Shown: one piece after another, positions 10,716 to 22,484 of the stretch
Layout of the letters: every line of letters begins with the position of its first letter
Position numbering within the stretch: the stretch's first letter is position 1
Origin: Lepidostoma basale
Taxonomy: Eukaryota > Arthropoda > Insecta > Trichoptera > Lepidostomatidae
DNA length: 64,000 nucleotides
Assembly (NCBI GenBank): GCA_022606425.2
Contig: JAHDVF020001563.1
Location: 310,001-374,000, forward strand
Reading direction: 5' to 3'
Position numbers and translations under genes: made by a program
Notes under the pieces: generated by a model
What the model was told of the DNA's origin: nothing
The model's input: the letters and a program-made list of their open reading frames with translations, nothing else
Databases searched by the model: none

Positions 10716-11697
10716 ATTTTAAATTACTGGACTTTCTCGGGGTAAAAAATCAAACTATATTTTTATTCCCTTGCAAAACTATATTTATAAATCTAAATAG
10801 AGTGTTTTTATTTATTTTATTAACTTTAGCTTCATATTTTCCGTTTAGGCTTACGTGAATTAAAACCGCACTATCGAAGCACTTTCAAAGTTTGACCATC
10901 CTTGCTAAATTTGAACAACTTTGCATAAAACATTTTTCATATATCAAAGTTATTATTACGCCATAAAATAATTTTCCTTCCGGGTCATAAAACATTTTTT
11001 AAAACTGCTGCATCATTTACCTGCAAAACGCTTACATTCGATGAACACGGCGCGATCCAATCCAATCATGTATTTCCCTCTTCGGTGTTGCCATGTAAAA
11101 ACTTGGCCCGGCGGACCAATGGTGACTGGCCATTAAACTGCACTCCCCTGATCGCTTCACCCGTTTGCTATAGTGATCTCAACTCAAACTGGCACATTTC
11201 ACAAATCGGATGAGTTAGTTACTTTGTATACAGTTAGTGATATGACGAGTTTTGCGTGAACTTACTCTACCGCTACGGCATTTCGTGCCCTTTTTTCCTG
11301 GAGCATAAAACGCGCCGAACAGTGGAAAATGCTGACTTAGCTAACTTTAGGTTGGCGGGAACTGGAGGGCGCATTGCTTAACACAAGAACGTCTGCAGTC
11401 ATTCTATCGCCGTTTTAAATGTTCTAATTTTAAATATTTTACGAAGCAATATGCCTTTTTCAATTTCGCACAATTGATATTTAGGATGTTTTCCCTGTTT
11501 ATACTATTTATTCTATTCAAAGTATTAAATTAAATAATTGATTAAGTTTCAGTAAGAACTTTCAGGATATGATGGTTCAAAACGTTTCAGCATATATGTA
11601 AATTATGTATTTAGGCTCGTCAAATTGTCGTAAAACACTAAAAAAAATTTAGCACTTAAGATAAAATTAAATACGATACTTCACGTGAAAAAATGGA
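10716..11697. other. Single-copy stretch, GC-richer at 11035-11400
   Basis: 11035-11400 is balanced in composition and not repeated in the window. No ORF or splice pattern convinces me. It is a candidate conserved non-coding island. Confidence 0.35.
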
Positions 11698-11910
11698 TGA
11701 GAACTAACTAAATAACTAACTAACCATCACGCCGTCTATCAGAAGGGGTAGGCAGAAAAAATGGAATGCCACACTTTAACCGATGCGGCACTCCATCCTT
11801 CTCTTTTCGCCCCCGCGGGAGACGCGGTGTGATGGGTTGCGAACCTCATCCCCACCAATATGGATCTCCCGCGCATACTTCAATAATATAAAATACAATG
11901 ATGTAAAACA
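11698..11910 (-). mobile_element. SINE-R copy
   Basis: In antisense: (CTAA) tail, catcacgccgtct...ggtaggcag (LINE-W-like 3' end), then the SINE-specific body with gcccccgcgggagacgcggt, gatgggttgcgaacctcatc and ctcccgcgcatactt. Non-coding. Confidence 0.8.
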
Positions 11911-13506
11911 AAGTAACAAAATAAAAATAATAATTTTCGTTTATATAATAAATTTTGACAATAGATAAAAAAATGGATGGGTATTTCGTTAAAATATTTT
12001 GCTGTTGTAAGACATTGTAATATAACTTTTCACGTGCATGTTATTTCTCTATTTTTGATTTCCAACGGTCACTTTTTTAAAACATGCCTAATGTCAACCT
12101 CAACGCACTCTCAAGGTGAATCAAAATGACGTTATGCACAATTATCATTATGATCTACAACTTCACTTTAAAAAAACTCAACAAGTTTTTCGCTATTAGC
12201 GGACAATCAAATTGTATCAACGAAACCTTAGTTATTTTATTCGACTGATTTTATTTTCACAATTAGTAAACATAAGAAGATTACGATTAACTTATGTAAT
12301 TTATCGTATTATTACAACTCAAATGAATACTTTTTTACTGCAGGCTGACTGGAGTGATATAGACTAAAGCGAAATGCGAGTTTTATGTTGTTGGAAGAAC
12401 GACATCCATTCCCATTACCGGCCCCGGGCATGGGAGGGGCAATCCGTTTTCCCTTGTATTCGGGAAACTTCCCATTATGATCTCTGGCAACACAGACAGA
12501 CGTCTAGCGATCCACAATAGTCTATGGTCCGGAGAATATAAGACATATGGCGGGAAGGCTGGCGCTGTCAACGCGCTCTCCTTATTTGTCTAAGCGTAAT
12601 TTATCTATAAAGTTTGGCAAGACGTTAATAAAATTAGATTGTTCTGTTTGCATTTACGTAGTATTCTATTTTGCTAATGGACTCGATGCCCTAAAGTTAC
12701 TCGGCCAAATAAAATTTTCGGCTGATTATGTTCGCTCCTTGAACAGCCATTTTAACGTCATCTCGTCTTTCGCAATTTGTTGAGAGGTTTGTTGTTCGTG
12801 AGTCAGAGATGAAACACAATACGTTTTATGGATAACTTTATACACATGTCAATCGCTCCAAGCAATGGGGAAGTAACTTATGTTATTTTGATATTATTTT
12901 ACTAAATTTTTTATATTTTACTAAAATAATAATATTTTATAACTTTGGTTAATCACATACTTTTTTCGATGATAATATCTGAAAAGAAGAGGTGTATGAT
13001 ATGGTTTCCAATTGTAAATTTACCATGACTGGTTTCGGGAAATAGTTGTGGAGATAAACATATACATAAACAAACCATATTTAAAATGACTAGATTGATA
13101 CGAACAACGTGTAATATGTATGTTTTTTTTAGTGTGTTAATTATGTTAATCTTATTTCGTTACAATAGACAATTATACAGAAATACTGCACCATTTCTTG
13201 ATTTTATACTATCATTATCTACATATATATTCATGAGTCAATCCTACAAATGAAATAAATGATTTTACAATACCATAATATATTGCGCGTTTGTTAATAA
13301 TAAATGTATTGAGTATTTCAAAAATTCTCTTTCCATTTAATTTTTTTTTAAACATGTAATATTAACATGAGCTTTTCAATCATTTTTAACAATGCGCCAT
13401 ATATATAATAAATAACAAAAAACTTTGCAATTTATTTAATTAGTCGTATTTATCCAATCAAAATTTATTTATACTTTCGAAGGATGCACTTAATTTGGAA
13501 TGTGGC
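11911..13506. other. Unassigned; single-copy island at 12350-12790
   Basis: 12350-12790 is GC-richer and unique in the window, with 62- and 78-codon frames of no recognisable identity. The remainder is AT-rich. No repeat family member was detected. Confidence 0.35.
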
Positions 13507-13990
13507 ATTATTAAAAATAGTTTTATAAGGATTAATTGTATCTCAATAGAGACGAAGATGTAAACTGTTTTTTTTTTTAACAGAATATGGTGGCCAAGGT
13601 GCTTACAGGACTTATGACCTGTCATTGGTTGGGTTGAGCGATCGCTTTATGTTTAACAACATTCCCCATTCCGCATTTCTTATGACCACCACGTCTGACA
13701 AATTTTTGGAACCTGTACGAGTATATATGCTAGAATCTCACGCTTATCTTCACAATTTTAAGTTCACTCTACACTAGCGTCATCTGGAAATGTTGTTAAA
13801 CATAAGGCGATCGCTCAACCCAACCAATGACAGGTCATAAGTCCTGTAAGCGCCTCGGCCACCATATTCTATTTCCAAAAAAAAAAAAAAACAATAAATC
13901 TTCGTCTCTATTGAGATACAATTAATCCTTATAAAATAATAATTTATCCGCAATGGGTAAAATCCAGTATTTGTCTACAAGAATTTGTAT
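13507..13990. mobile_element. Foldback family B, long form
   Basis: Two near-identical halves in opposite orientation: outer ttataaggattaattgta at 13505 faces tacaattaatccttataa at 13918-13935. Inner blocks gacctgtcattggttgggtt and its inverse pair over about 150 bp. The unique centre (13690-13785) includes gaccaccacgtctgacaa. The conserved flank gcaatgggtaaaatccag follows. Non-coding. Confidence 0.8.
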
Positions 13991-14878
13991 GCATTCAAAA
14001 TGTTGTAAAAATAGTTTATATAATAACAATTGTGTAATTTGTTTTGGCACCACTTTATTCTGTTTTACCGAACCAAATTATTTTGCCCCCGCCAGGGCTT
14101 CGGATTTGTCCTGGATCGTATGTCCGCATTTTTGACTCTGTCCCGCAAGATTATACACAAAAATCTCTCCATTGCTCTCTGTGCGATTCTAAGCATGTTG
14201 GCACTTATTTGTGGCAATGTTACTTCAATCCCAATTATAAAGTGTATTTTTTTTTTCAATGGGTTGCATATTAAAAAAGCGAAAAAAATGTTAATTACTT
14301 TTATATGTTATAAATCAAGATTTGGAATTACTTAAGTATTGAGTTACTGCCTTATTTTTTAAACACCCTATATAATGTGTACCCGCTTACATTAGGTATG
14401 CTCTTATAGCTTTTTTTATTTCGCCGTATAGAATCTACGGTCTCGTTTTCCTTTTAAGAATGTGATGTAAAGGAAGAATATTTACCTAAGTTATTTCCAA
14501 AATACTATCGTCATTTTAAGTCTCACGGAAAATTCCCAAAGTGTGAGTACGAGCGTCTTTTATTATTTCTGAAGTATGTAAGGAAATCGAAAAACGTATT
14601 CCCGCGCTAACCTTCGTATAAAATTTTCGGCAAAATATGTAACAGCACATTATGCCTCATTTTATTATGGCTGTATCAAACGAATAAAAATATCATAACT
14701 CGGTACCATATGTTAAATTAATGGCAATATATTAAATTCTCGCTGTAAACGCCATTTTATGTGTATGCCGAGTTAACCGTCCTGAATCTGAAATCTTTGA
14801 GCAAGTTCTGGATACCATATATTCCTACAAAAATTAATAAGTATAGATATAAAAGTTTAATAAAAACAGCGTTGTTAA
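13991..14878. other. Unassigned stretch
   Basis: 14030-14335 keeps three overlapping + frames (60-101 codons), hydrophobic in part but without recognised motifs. I do not call a gene. 14336-14878 is AT-rich with no repeat recognised. Confidence 0.35.
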
Positions 14879-15018
14879 TTCTTCTTCTTCTTCTTCCTCA
14901 GCCTATTCCCGTCCACTCCTGGACAAAGGCCTCCTCCATTTGTTTCCATGTCATTCGGTCCTGTGCAGACTGCATCCAGGTTATTCCGACGTGTCTGTTT
15001 AGATCATCCTTCCACCGT
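14879..15018 (-). mobile_element. LINE-K fragment, 3' part
   Basis: Antisense (CTT)n, then cctattcccgtccactcctg and ggcctcctccatttg. On the - strand this is the WTKAWTGIG-type C-terminal end of an RTE/R4-like LINE. It continues at 15511 after an insertion, and a colinear copy lies at 30375-30785. Confidence 0.75.
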
Positions 15019-15023
15019 AGTTG

Positions 15024-15505
15024 TGTTATGTACCTAACCACCCGTTACCACAAATCACTTTCCTACGTCTCTATATTTTCAATCAATATTTGTTTATATT
15101 ACCTCAGTAAACATTTGGGGATTCAGGGATATATTAATTGATCTGTTCCCACGTCTTCGTCCGACTAGTTTGTTTATATTATTAATATAAGGGCTCGAAC
15201 GCGAGGTTATTGATCTGTTCCTACAGGTACCTACATGTGTCATCGAACAAAGAGATGCACACTATTTAAGCCGAACCGCATCTAGGATTAAACCAGATAC
15301 AATTGCATTTCCTTAGAAGTAACACGTCCAGATACAATTACAACTCTTCTTTACCTATGTAATTTCTTATTGTTTATCGTCTTAAAATAAAGTTCTATAC
15401 ATAAAACTTCAATCGTGTTGGAAGTTATTCCAGAGCATCAATCCTCACCCGAAGGATAAATCATAAAATTGGTGGCAAAGTGGCAAGACCCATTAAAAAC
15501 ATAAA
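15024..15505. mobile_element. LTR-like insertion splitting a LINE
   Basis: The insert interrupts LINE-K, judged against the uninterrupted copy at 30375. It is flanked by the 5-bp direct repeat agttg (15019-15023 and 15506-15510). It begins TGTTATG, as LTRs often do, carries an aataaa at 15384-15391 and ends near ataaaattggtggcaaagtg, similar to the junction after Ty3-type LTRs. No ORF. It could be a solo LTR plus a little internal sequence. Confidence 0.45.
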
Positions 15506-15510
15506 AGTTG

Positions 15511-15790
15511 CGGTCGCCCTGCACTTCTCTTCGCCGTCCACGGTCTCCAAGTCAGCAGTCTTCTTGTCCATTTTTCATCTGAGGTTCTGGTTACGTGACC
15601 CGCCCATTGCCATTTTAGAGTCGCCACCCGGTCGATGATGTCTGTGACCTTTGTTTTTTCTCTCACCGTATCCTTTCTGAGACTCTCTCTCTTGGGCTTA
15701 TTCCTAACATGGCTCTTTCCATGGCTCTTTGGGTCACTCGTAGTTTCTCGGCACTCTTTTTGGACAATGTAACAGTTTCAAGACCATAAG
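15511..15790 (-). mobile_element. LINE-K fragment, continuation
   Basis: Antisense segment with cttcgccgtccacggtctcc, gccattgccattttagagtc and ctctcaccgtatcctttctg. In - strand translation this is the KWQWAGHV-like and RDR-like LINE C-terminal region, frameshifted. It matches 30530-30785. Confidence 0.75.
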
Positions 15791-16624
15791 TACCAATTGG
15801 CAGAACGCATGATAATTAACTTCCGTTAATTAACATGCGTTGATCGGATGTTAATTAACTTCCAATATTTAATTCAAACTGTTATATTTGATGAATAAAC
15901 AAAGCACAATGTAAACGAAAAGTTCGGTTTCCTTTATGCTTGGTGCCCTCAGCATATCCGTGTAGAGAATACACAATTCCGGCCAAACCACTTCTAAACG
16001 GGAATCAAGTGAGCTGGATCCACGGGACTGTTTCCCGAAACACCTCCGAACGGGAGTAAATGCACTCATTTTAAACACATAAACTCTCTGCACCGGGGGT
16101 AAAGCACGGTAGGTTCAAGTTTTTTTTTTTTTTTTAAAAGCGCAATCGGGTTTTATGGTTACATTTTTAGATCTTACTATTATTATAATTATGTATTGTT
16201 TTAGATATTTTTTATATTGAGTTGTAGTGAGATTCTTTGTGTCATTTGGTAGTTCATTGTAAAGTTTCAGTCCATTGTTCAATATCCTTGATTGTCTTGT
16301 CTTAGTTAGTTAGATTTTACTAAAATACTTTTAGTAATATCATAAAAATCTTAGTTCTAAAGTACGAAGATTTTATTATTTGAAATTTCGGTTATTTTAA
16401 AAATAATTAAAATAAAAAAATAAATTGTAAAAAATCTTTATCAAATGTATTGTATATTTAGTTAAACCCCAATTTTGTGTCTTTGGCCGGTTTCGGCAGC
16501 TCGCTGCCTTCTTCTGGGGGAAGATGGTAACTTGCTGCCATTATTATTATTATTATTTTCATTATTTACCATGAAATTTCAAATATCAAAATTCATTTTT
16601 CAATTTTTTATGTTAAAATTTAAA
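15791..16624. other. Unassigned AT-rich stretch
   Basis: A 74-codon - frame at 15869-16093 has no recognised motif. A (tta)n microsatellite lies at 16537-16556. Around 16480-16520 (cggcagctcgctgccttctt) there is a short imperfect palindrome. No family assignment. Confidence 0.4.
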
Positions 16625-16912
16625 ACACTGTTATAATATCACAATTCCTTTTTATTCATTGAGAGTGTCGCGACAGCTGTTTCGACAACCGATGTTGGCA
16701 TCATCAGGTGTTACGGTAAACTTCTTAGTAGTTTATTTATTTTACCTAGTTCATTGTAACACCTGATGATGCCAACATCGCTTGGCGAAACAGCTGTCAC
16801 GACACTCTCAGTGAATAAAAAGAAATTGTGATATTATAACAGTGTTTTAAATTTTAACATTAATAATGTTGCAGTATCATAGTGTTTCGGCCAAAACAAT
16901 GGACTATTTAAT
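16625..16912. mobile_element. Foldback family 1, complete
   Basis: Near-perfect inverted arms over about 105 bp each side: outer aaaacactgttataatatca faces tgatattataacagtgtttt. Inner gcgacagctgtttcgacaac and its inverse bracket a 45-bp centre. Each arm carries the core CTGATGA-TGCCAACATCGG-...-GAAACAGCTGTC. The conserved end (catagtgtttcggccaaaac, aatggactattt) is at 16877-16912. Related copies are at 5028, 10120, 32487 and 38800. Confidence 0.8.
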
Positions 16913-17205
16913 TATTTTATGATTAAAGTACGTAGATTTTTTTGTGTTATTCAAAAATTATAATTGTGGTTTAAATTAATTTATAATAATCGAAATACGT
17001 GCTTTTATATAGACATTACAATAACTTTTCTTAAACAAAAATACTTGGCGAACTTTTTTTTTTTTAAATCATTTCTGATGCACAGTTATAGTATAACGAA
17101 TCCTTTTTTTAATGAATATAATGTGATAATAAAAATCTTAACTTAAATTGAAACGTTTTGGAGGCGGCCGAAGACTACCCAGGAATGTAGAGCCAGAGAG
17201 AAGAA

Positions 17206-17400
17206 GAATAATAACTAACTAACTAACCATCACGCCGTCTCCCCGAGAGGGTAGGCAGAAAGAATAGACTGCCACACTTTAATCGATGCGGCATTCCATC
17301 CTTCCCTTTTCGCCCCCGCGAGAGACGCGGTGTGATGGGTTGCGAACCTCATCGCCACCAATCGGCATCTCCCGCGCACACTTCGATAGTGAAAAAATAA
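17206..17400 (-). mobile_element. SINE-R copy
   Basis: Antisense (CTAA)n, the LINE-W-like tail, then cgcccccgcgagagacgcgg, gatgggttgcgaacctcatc and tctcccgcgcacacttcgat. Close to consensus. Confidence 0.85.
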
Positions 17401-17461
17401 AACACTTTTAATAATGTTAATGTCTATGATATTGGCTATAAGAATAATAATAATCTTAAAT

Positions 17462-17716
17462 AACTGGTATTAAATTATATGTTAATGATGTAAATGGAAC
17501 CAGAAATAGAGGAAGACCGAGGAAAACGTGGCACGATCAAATAAATCAAATATTGAATGTCGGCCATGTGAGGAGTCAGAGAAATCGACGCGCGTGCATG
17601 ACACGATGTATGAATGTTGAGAGAAATATGTCAGGAAAGAAAAGTGTGGCAGTCCATTCTTTCTGCCTACCCCTTCGGGGAGACGGCGTGATGGTTAGTT
17701 AGTTAGTTAGTTTTAT
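17462..17716 (+). mobile_element. LINE-W 3' terminal fragment
   Basis: Reads NDVNGTRNRGRPRKTWHDQI, NQILNVGHVRSQRNRRACM, then the tail and (TTAG)n at 17695-17713. 5'-truncated. It sits about 60 bp from an antisense SINE-R, forming a tail-facing pair. Confidence 0.85.
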
Positions 17717-18617
17717 TTATTGTAGGGTAACATACAGTGATTGTTAATACAAACGCAAATTAACAAACTAACAGTTAAATAAAGACATAGAAGGTTACCC
17801 GCCGCTTACCCGAAGCTGTTATAGGACGCAGCGGCGCCCCTTCGTCAGCTTCGCTTAAACAATCCCTAGGCCCGCCCCCCATCGACACAGGACTTACATT
17901 AGCTGGAGAATGCACCATTCCAGAAAAAAAGCAAAAGGCAAAAGTGTAAAATAACTGGTATGTTCCATCGTTTACCTTCAGATCCCGGGACGTTCCCCCG
18001 CCCGCCGTCCGCCGTAACGGGCGAAAGTAGCCAGAAAGCGGCGGCGGCCGCAGTGCCACTTATTTCATAAATAATTCTGCCCCTCGGAGAACAAACTAGA
18101 CTGCCCTTCTGCCAGACATTAATAATTTCTCCGCGGGTTGAACACCGGAGTATTCTTATTCACGGATACTAAATTTCAAAAGTTACACAAAACATATTTT
18201 AAATACGAAGTGGGATACTCACTAGGTATGAAATTTATATTTAACTATTACCCTTATCACGTGGTATGAAAGGAATTTCGGAAAGCCGGCAGTTGTTCGG
18301 AATATTTTATTTTCGTTTAGAGCAAGATAAATTTTCATTAAACTTCTTTATACATTCTTTGAATTACGTTTTATACGCGGCATACATCACCTATAACGCT
18401 TCGAGATCAAGGTATATTTCCCTACAAATTTTACGCCTTGCGTATTCTCACGAACCATGCGTGAAACTTCACGTTTGAAATTGTATACTACGTTTTGAGA
18501 ATGAACTCTTGACATTTGAACATCGCAATATGTAGTTAGAACCACTAATTATATCCAAACAAACTATAATATAATATGCACCTTCCGCCTTTGTCAACTT
18601 CTGATGTTGATATATTA
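17717..18617. other. Mostly single-copy; short repeat at 17785-17885
   Basis: 17785-17885 (cttacccgaagctgttatag, gacgcagcggcgccccttcg) recurs in diverged form at 25145-25245. 17886-18060 is GC-rich and unique. 18061-18617 is unassigned, with a 70-codon frame of no known family. Confidence 0.45.
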
Positions 18618-19300
18618 ATGTCTTCTTCTTCTTCTGCTTTATTTAGAACTGCATCCTGTTATTTCTCGGAGCCTGTTCCTGGGATGTAGATGTCCAACCG
18701 TCTCGCCATCTTTCGGATGGTCTTTCTGGACGTCGATTTCCTGTTGGTGCTTATATTTATCACTCTTTCAGAACATGCTCTTTCCACATAATCTCTCCAG
18801 TAGCGTCTTCTCAGCCTTCACCACCTCACGACATCTTCCACATTGCAAATCTTTCATATTTCAGAATTTCCTACTCTGTCTCGGAGTATTGTTCCCGCAA
18901 CGGATCAGAGAGTTTTCATTTCTGTGGTTCTTATGAGACTTTTTGTTCTGATGGTTTCAGCTCTCGTTTATATTTCATATGTCATTATAGGACGTACGCA
19001 TGTCTTGTAGATTCGTATTTTGCTCTACTTTAGCATATTTTTGTTTTTCCAAACAGCATTTTTCAAGCGGCCAGCCACAACGGCGGCCCTGTTTATTAGT
19101 TCACTTACATCTCCGTAGAGGTCACTGCTGCTTGATACATCAACACATAAGTAGGTACTTGAAATTCATCACTTGTTCTATTCTTTTATTATCTAATGCA
19201 AGCTTGCATCGTACTGGTTGTCTTCATGTAACCATACTCTTTGTCTTGCCCATGGAGATTTTCATGTTGAATCTTTTAATTCTTCATATTAATGTAATAG
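18618..19300 (-). mobile_element. LINE fragment: RT end plus C-terminus
   Basis: Antisense to (GAA)n. On the - strand the degraded frames read GTILRDRVGNSEI, VVRW-RLRRRYWRDYVERAC and KTIRKMARRLDIYIPGTGSE. Further upstream come IYKTCVRPIMTYE-like and YVLMYQAAVTST-like segments. These are the landmarks of the end of a non-LTR reverse transcriptase and its C-terminal region. Many stops and frameshifts are present. Confidence 0.7.
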
Positions 19301-19354
19301 ACAAAAACAGAACAATAATGTCTCCTCGATAGTACATAAACCTTATAGATATAA

Positions 19355-19518
19355 CAAAGCACTTGGTATTTAACCACGGTATAGTTATTATAATTAATGC
19401 TAACTAGTTTCACTTCGACCTAAGCTTCTTATATTGCCCTGATGAAGCTTGGTTACAAGCGAAACCAGATGGAATCAATAATAATTACCATACTGTGGTT
19501 AAATACAAAGTGTTTATA
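19355..19518. mobile_element. Foldback with hammerhead-like core
   Basis: Arms agcacttggtatttaaccac and gtggttaaatacaaagtgtt face each other with further internal pairing (taactagtttcacttcg). In the middle the + strand reads CTGATGA (19439-19445), A, GCTTG gtta CAAGC (5-bp stem II), GAAAC. Non-coding, one copy seen. Confidence 0.7.
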
Positions 19519-20049
19519 TAATATCTATAAGTTTAAAATGTGTTACCACAAAATTGGTGCTTCATATGAAAATTTTGTGTATAAATTTATTAATTTTCAA
19601 ATGAGGTCGAATATTCAACAGTGGATCAAAACAACAAACTATCGGATGTGAATTTGTTGTTTATTTTGCAATCTATATGCTCTATATAATCTATATAAAG
19701 CCCCGATTAAATGCTTATGAATTAATTATATGAATAATATATTTAGATATTTTATCAGATATCTAGTTTTGTGTTCCCCAGATCTCTAACCAAATGTTTT
19801 TAGATAAACTAGACATATTATCCTCGTATGAATATTACTGTTAAATTAACATAGGCGTTAAAAATGTAAACAATGGGTAATTAAAATATAGGACCATCTT
19901 CTTGATGTAATGAAATGTTTTTTTTAATGTTTGGATTAAAAATGCACACATCTACAAAATACGAACGTGTAAGCGCAATTTTTTTAAAGACTTACCCCAA
20001 GGATTTAAATCAACAGTATTATAAATTATTTTACAATCTTCAATACGAC
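19519..20049. other. AT-rich, nothing recognised
   Basis: No repeat family member or coding signal was identified. Confidence 0.45.
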
Positions 20050-20290
20050 AATGATGAATTTCGTGGCAGAGTGGCAAGACCTCTTACGGCCCTTCCGAAG
20101 GTCCCGGATTCGTTTCCCGGCGATGGCAATGTGATTATCACACGGTCTTTGGTCTGGTGTTGAATTCGATTGACAATAAAAAGGCGATATATAATATTAG
20201 CTTCATATGACATATTATTCGCATCAATATAATAGCTTTAAACAAATAGTGTATAGTAATTGGGTTCAAACGACCTGTTGTATACGGAAA
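20050..20290 (+). mobile_element. SINE T1 copy
   Basis: tggcagagtggcaagacctc (A box) and ggattcgtttcccggcgatg (mutated B box), then the T1 body and tail (attgggttcaaacgacctgt). The B box is damaged, so transcription is unlikely. Confidence 0.8.
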
Positions 20291-20299
20291 AGAAAAAAA

Positions 20300-20400
20300 A
20301 ATAGCTCATTATCATGAAGAAGGAGTCGGGTCCAGGCTCAAACTATGTCTTCTAGATAAGGAGCTAAGCCTTCTGTCCCCTAGACTGCCACCCGATTTTC
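20300..20400 (-). mobile_element. SINE T2 copy, antisense
   Basis: atagctcattatcatgaag, gtccaggctcaaactatgtc and ctagactgccacccgatttt are the reverse of T2. It directly follows a + strand T1, so the two SINEs are tail to tail. Confidence 0.7.
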
Positions 20401-20952
20401 ATATTAATCTAATATCTGTAAATAAAAATGCTAGAATGGCAGTGCACAATGATGTTCTTCTACCGACCCTTATGTATGGAAGCGAAGTATGGAACTGGCA
20501 AAAGAAGGATGAAAGTAGAATAAATGCAGTAGAAATGAGATCTCTTAGACGAATATGTGAGTACTCTGTGTATGATAGAGTGTCGAATGAAAATATAAGA
20601 AGTGAATGCGGTGCGAATGATGGTGTCATGAACAAAATAATGAAAGGATCATTAAGATGGTTTGGACATATGGAAAGAATGAATGAAGAAAGAATGGTAA
20701 AAATTATATGTTAATGATGTAAATGGAACCAGAAATAGAGGAAGACCGAGAAAAACGTGGCACGATCAAATAAATCAAATATTGAATGTCGACCATATGA
20801 GTAGTCAGAGAAATCGACGTGCGTGCATGACACGTTGTATGAATGTTGAGGAATCGAGAGAAATATTTCAGGAAAGAAAAGTGTGGCAGTCCATTCTTTC
20901 TGCCTACCCCTTCGGGGAGACGGCGTGATGGTTAGTTAGTTAGTTAGTTCTG
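20401..20952 (+). mobile_element. LINE-W 3' fragment, longest + copy
   Basis: Opens with AVHNDVLLPTLMYGSEVWNW, the end of the RT domain. It continues RSLRRICEYSVYDRVSNENI and SLRWFGHMERMNEERMVK, then a 1-2 bp frameshift near 20700, RGRPRKTWHDQINQILNV and the tail with (TTAG)n at 20932-20950. The RT catalytic motifs are absent. It starts at nearly the same point as several other copies. Confidence 0.85.
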
Positions 20953-21495
20953 TAAATAAAAGCAAAAGTTAAATCGCATTTTAAAAAAAGAGTTAAGCAA
21001 TTTAAAAACAGCTTCCAAATTTATTCTAAAATTATACACAGGCTGAACAAAATGCTATATTCTGATCCCTTGTCTGTCTTTATCTTATCCTTGATTTATA
21101 TTGTCAAAGACTTGGGCGAAGGGCGCACTAGGTTGATAGGTGAGCTATTCTTGATCTCTGGAGTTAAAACCTGACACCTTACAATAACTTGCTAACCTTG
21201 AATCTGCGTCTTCATCTGACACCGGTTATCAGATGACCGGATTATAATTCTGAAGTTATACTTCATGCCGTTTATTTCTTTAATTGTTTAATTATTACAA
21301 AACGCTGAAAACGCAACTAAACACTTACTACATAAAGCTGATATATTTGTATTTTAAAAAAAGGCATGCCTTGCGAGAAAGCTAGTTTCATTTGTTTCAT
21401 TTTAAGCTAGAATTTGTTGGAAAATATGATTGGACTCATAAATAAATCAAAATCAACATTAAACCCGTAAACCTGCTAAATTCTAGTGCATTATT
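20953..21495. other. Unassigned stretch
   Basis: No repeat or coding feature was recognised. It is largely AT-rich with a mixed-composition part at 21040-21260. Confidence 0.4.
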
Positions 21496-22016
21496 CTGCT
21501 AAATAACTAATAAATTAACCATTATGCCGTCTATATATATAATACTAAACTGCGATTATTATTTGTGTTTTCATAATCTGACAAATAAATGTACCGCCAC
21601 ATTGTTCTGTCGTGAAATACTTCTCTCGCTTCTTCAACATTCATACATCGTGTCATGGAAACATGTCAATTTTTCCGACTCCTTACCTGCCCAACATTTA
21701 ATATTTGATTGATTTGATCGTGCCACGTTTTACTCGGTCTTCCTCTATTTCTAGTTCCACTTACATCGTTAACATAAATTAATAAATAACTTTTTTACCA
21801 TTCTTTCCATGTTTCCAAATCATCTTAACGTTTCTTTCATTGTTTTGTTCATAATACTTTCATTCGCACTACATTCACTCCTTATTTGCACTTGACACTA
21901 CAGATTAACTACAAAATTGTTTAAGAGGAATAATTTCTACTGCATTTATTCTATAATACTTATTCCTTATTTTCCAGTTCCATACTTCACTTCCATACAA
22001 AAGGGTCGGCGCAAGA
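21496..22016 (-). mobile_element. LINE-W fragment, degraded
   Basis: The antisense tail is decayed (attatgccgtct). The rest is recognisable through catacatcgtgtcatgg, gatcgtgccacgttttactc, ttctttccatgtttccaaat and cttccatacaaaagggtcgg, the reverse of LYGSEVW...WFGNME...RGRPSKTWHDQI. The frame is broken. Confidence 0.75.
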
Positions 22017-22484
22017 ATAACTTTTATATATTTAATATGGATTTTACCTTATTCAAGAAACAATAAATATTTATTTCACTCTGAAATTCTAATCATAATT
22101 CATTTCGCAGCACCCTGTATGTATCAATATGGCTATAAAATGAACGTGAAAGTGAATATTTGCCACTTACAGCTCGAGATAAGACGGCCAACCAGGGGCA
22201 TCCCTACATCCCTGTATCCAGCACAACCTCTACCCTCCGAGGGCTAATGCTATAACTCTATAAACTGTATTCATCGGCCATATAAAAGAATTTACATCGT
22301 ATTCATAAATTTTCGGACTCGTTATAAAATACCGTAATCACCATACGCGTTATAAATATGCTATTTTTCCTCTCAGAGGGCCGCAATAAAATTCACTATT
22401 CTGAATAATATTTAATTTATATCGTGTATTATGGCTATTCTCCCTTTTGGAATATATTTATTTAATGAAATCGGATTTTTCAAA
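22017..22484. other. Single-copy island
   Basis: 22130-22450 has balanced composition, no repeats and no convincing ORF. It is a plausible conserved non-coding element. Confidence 0.35.

Noticed and set aside
14030..14335. 101-codon frame with hydrophobic stretches
   Set aside because: Three overlapping frames are open here by chance composition; no homologous motif or splice pattern seen.
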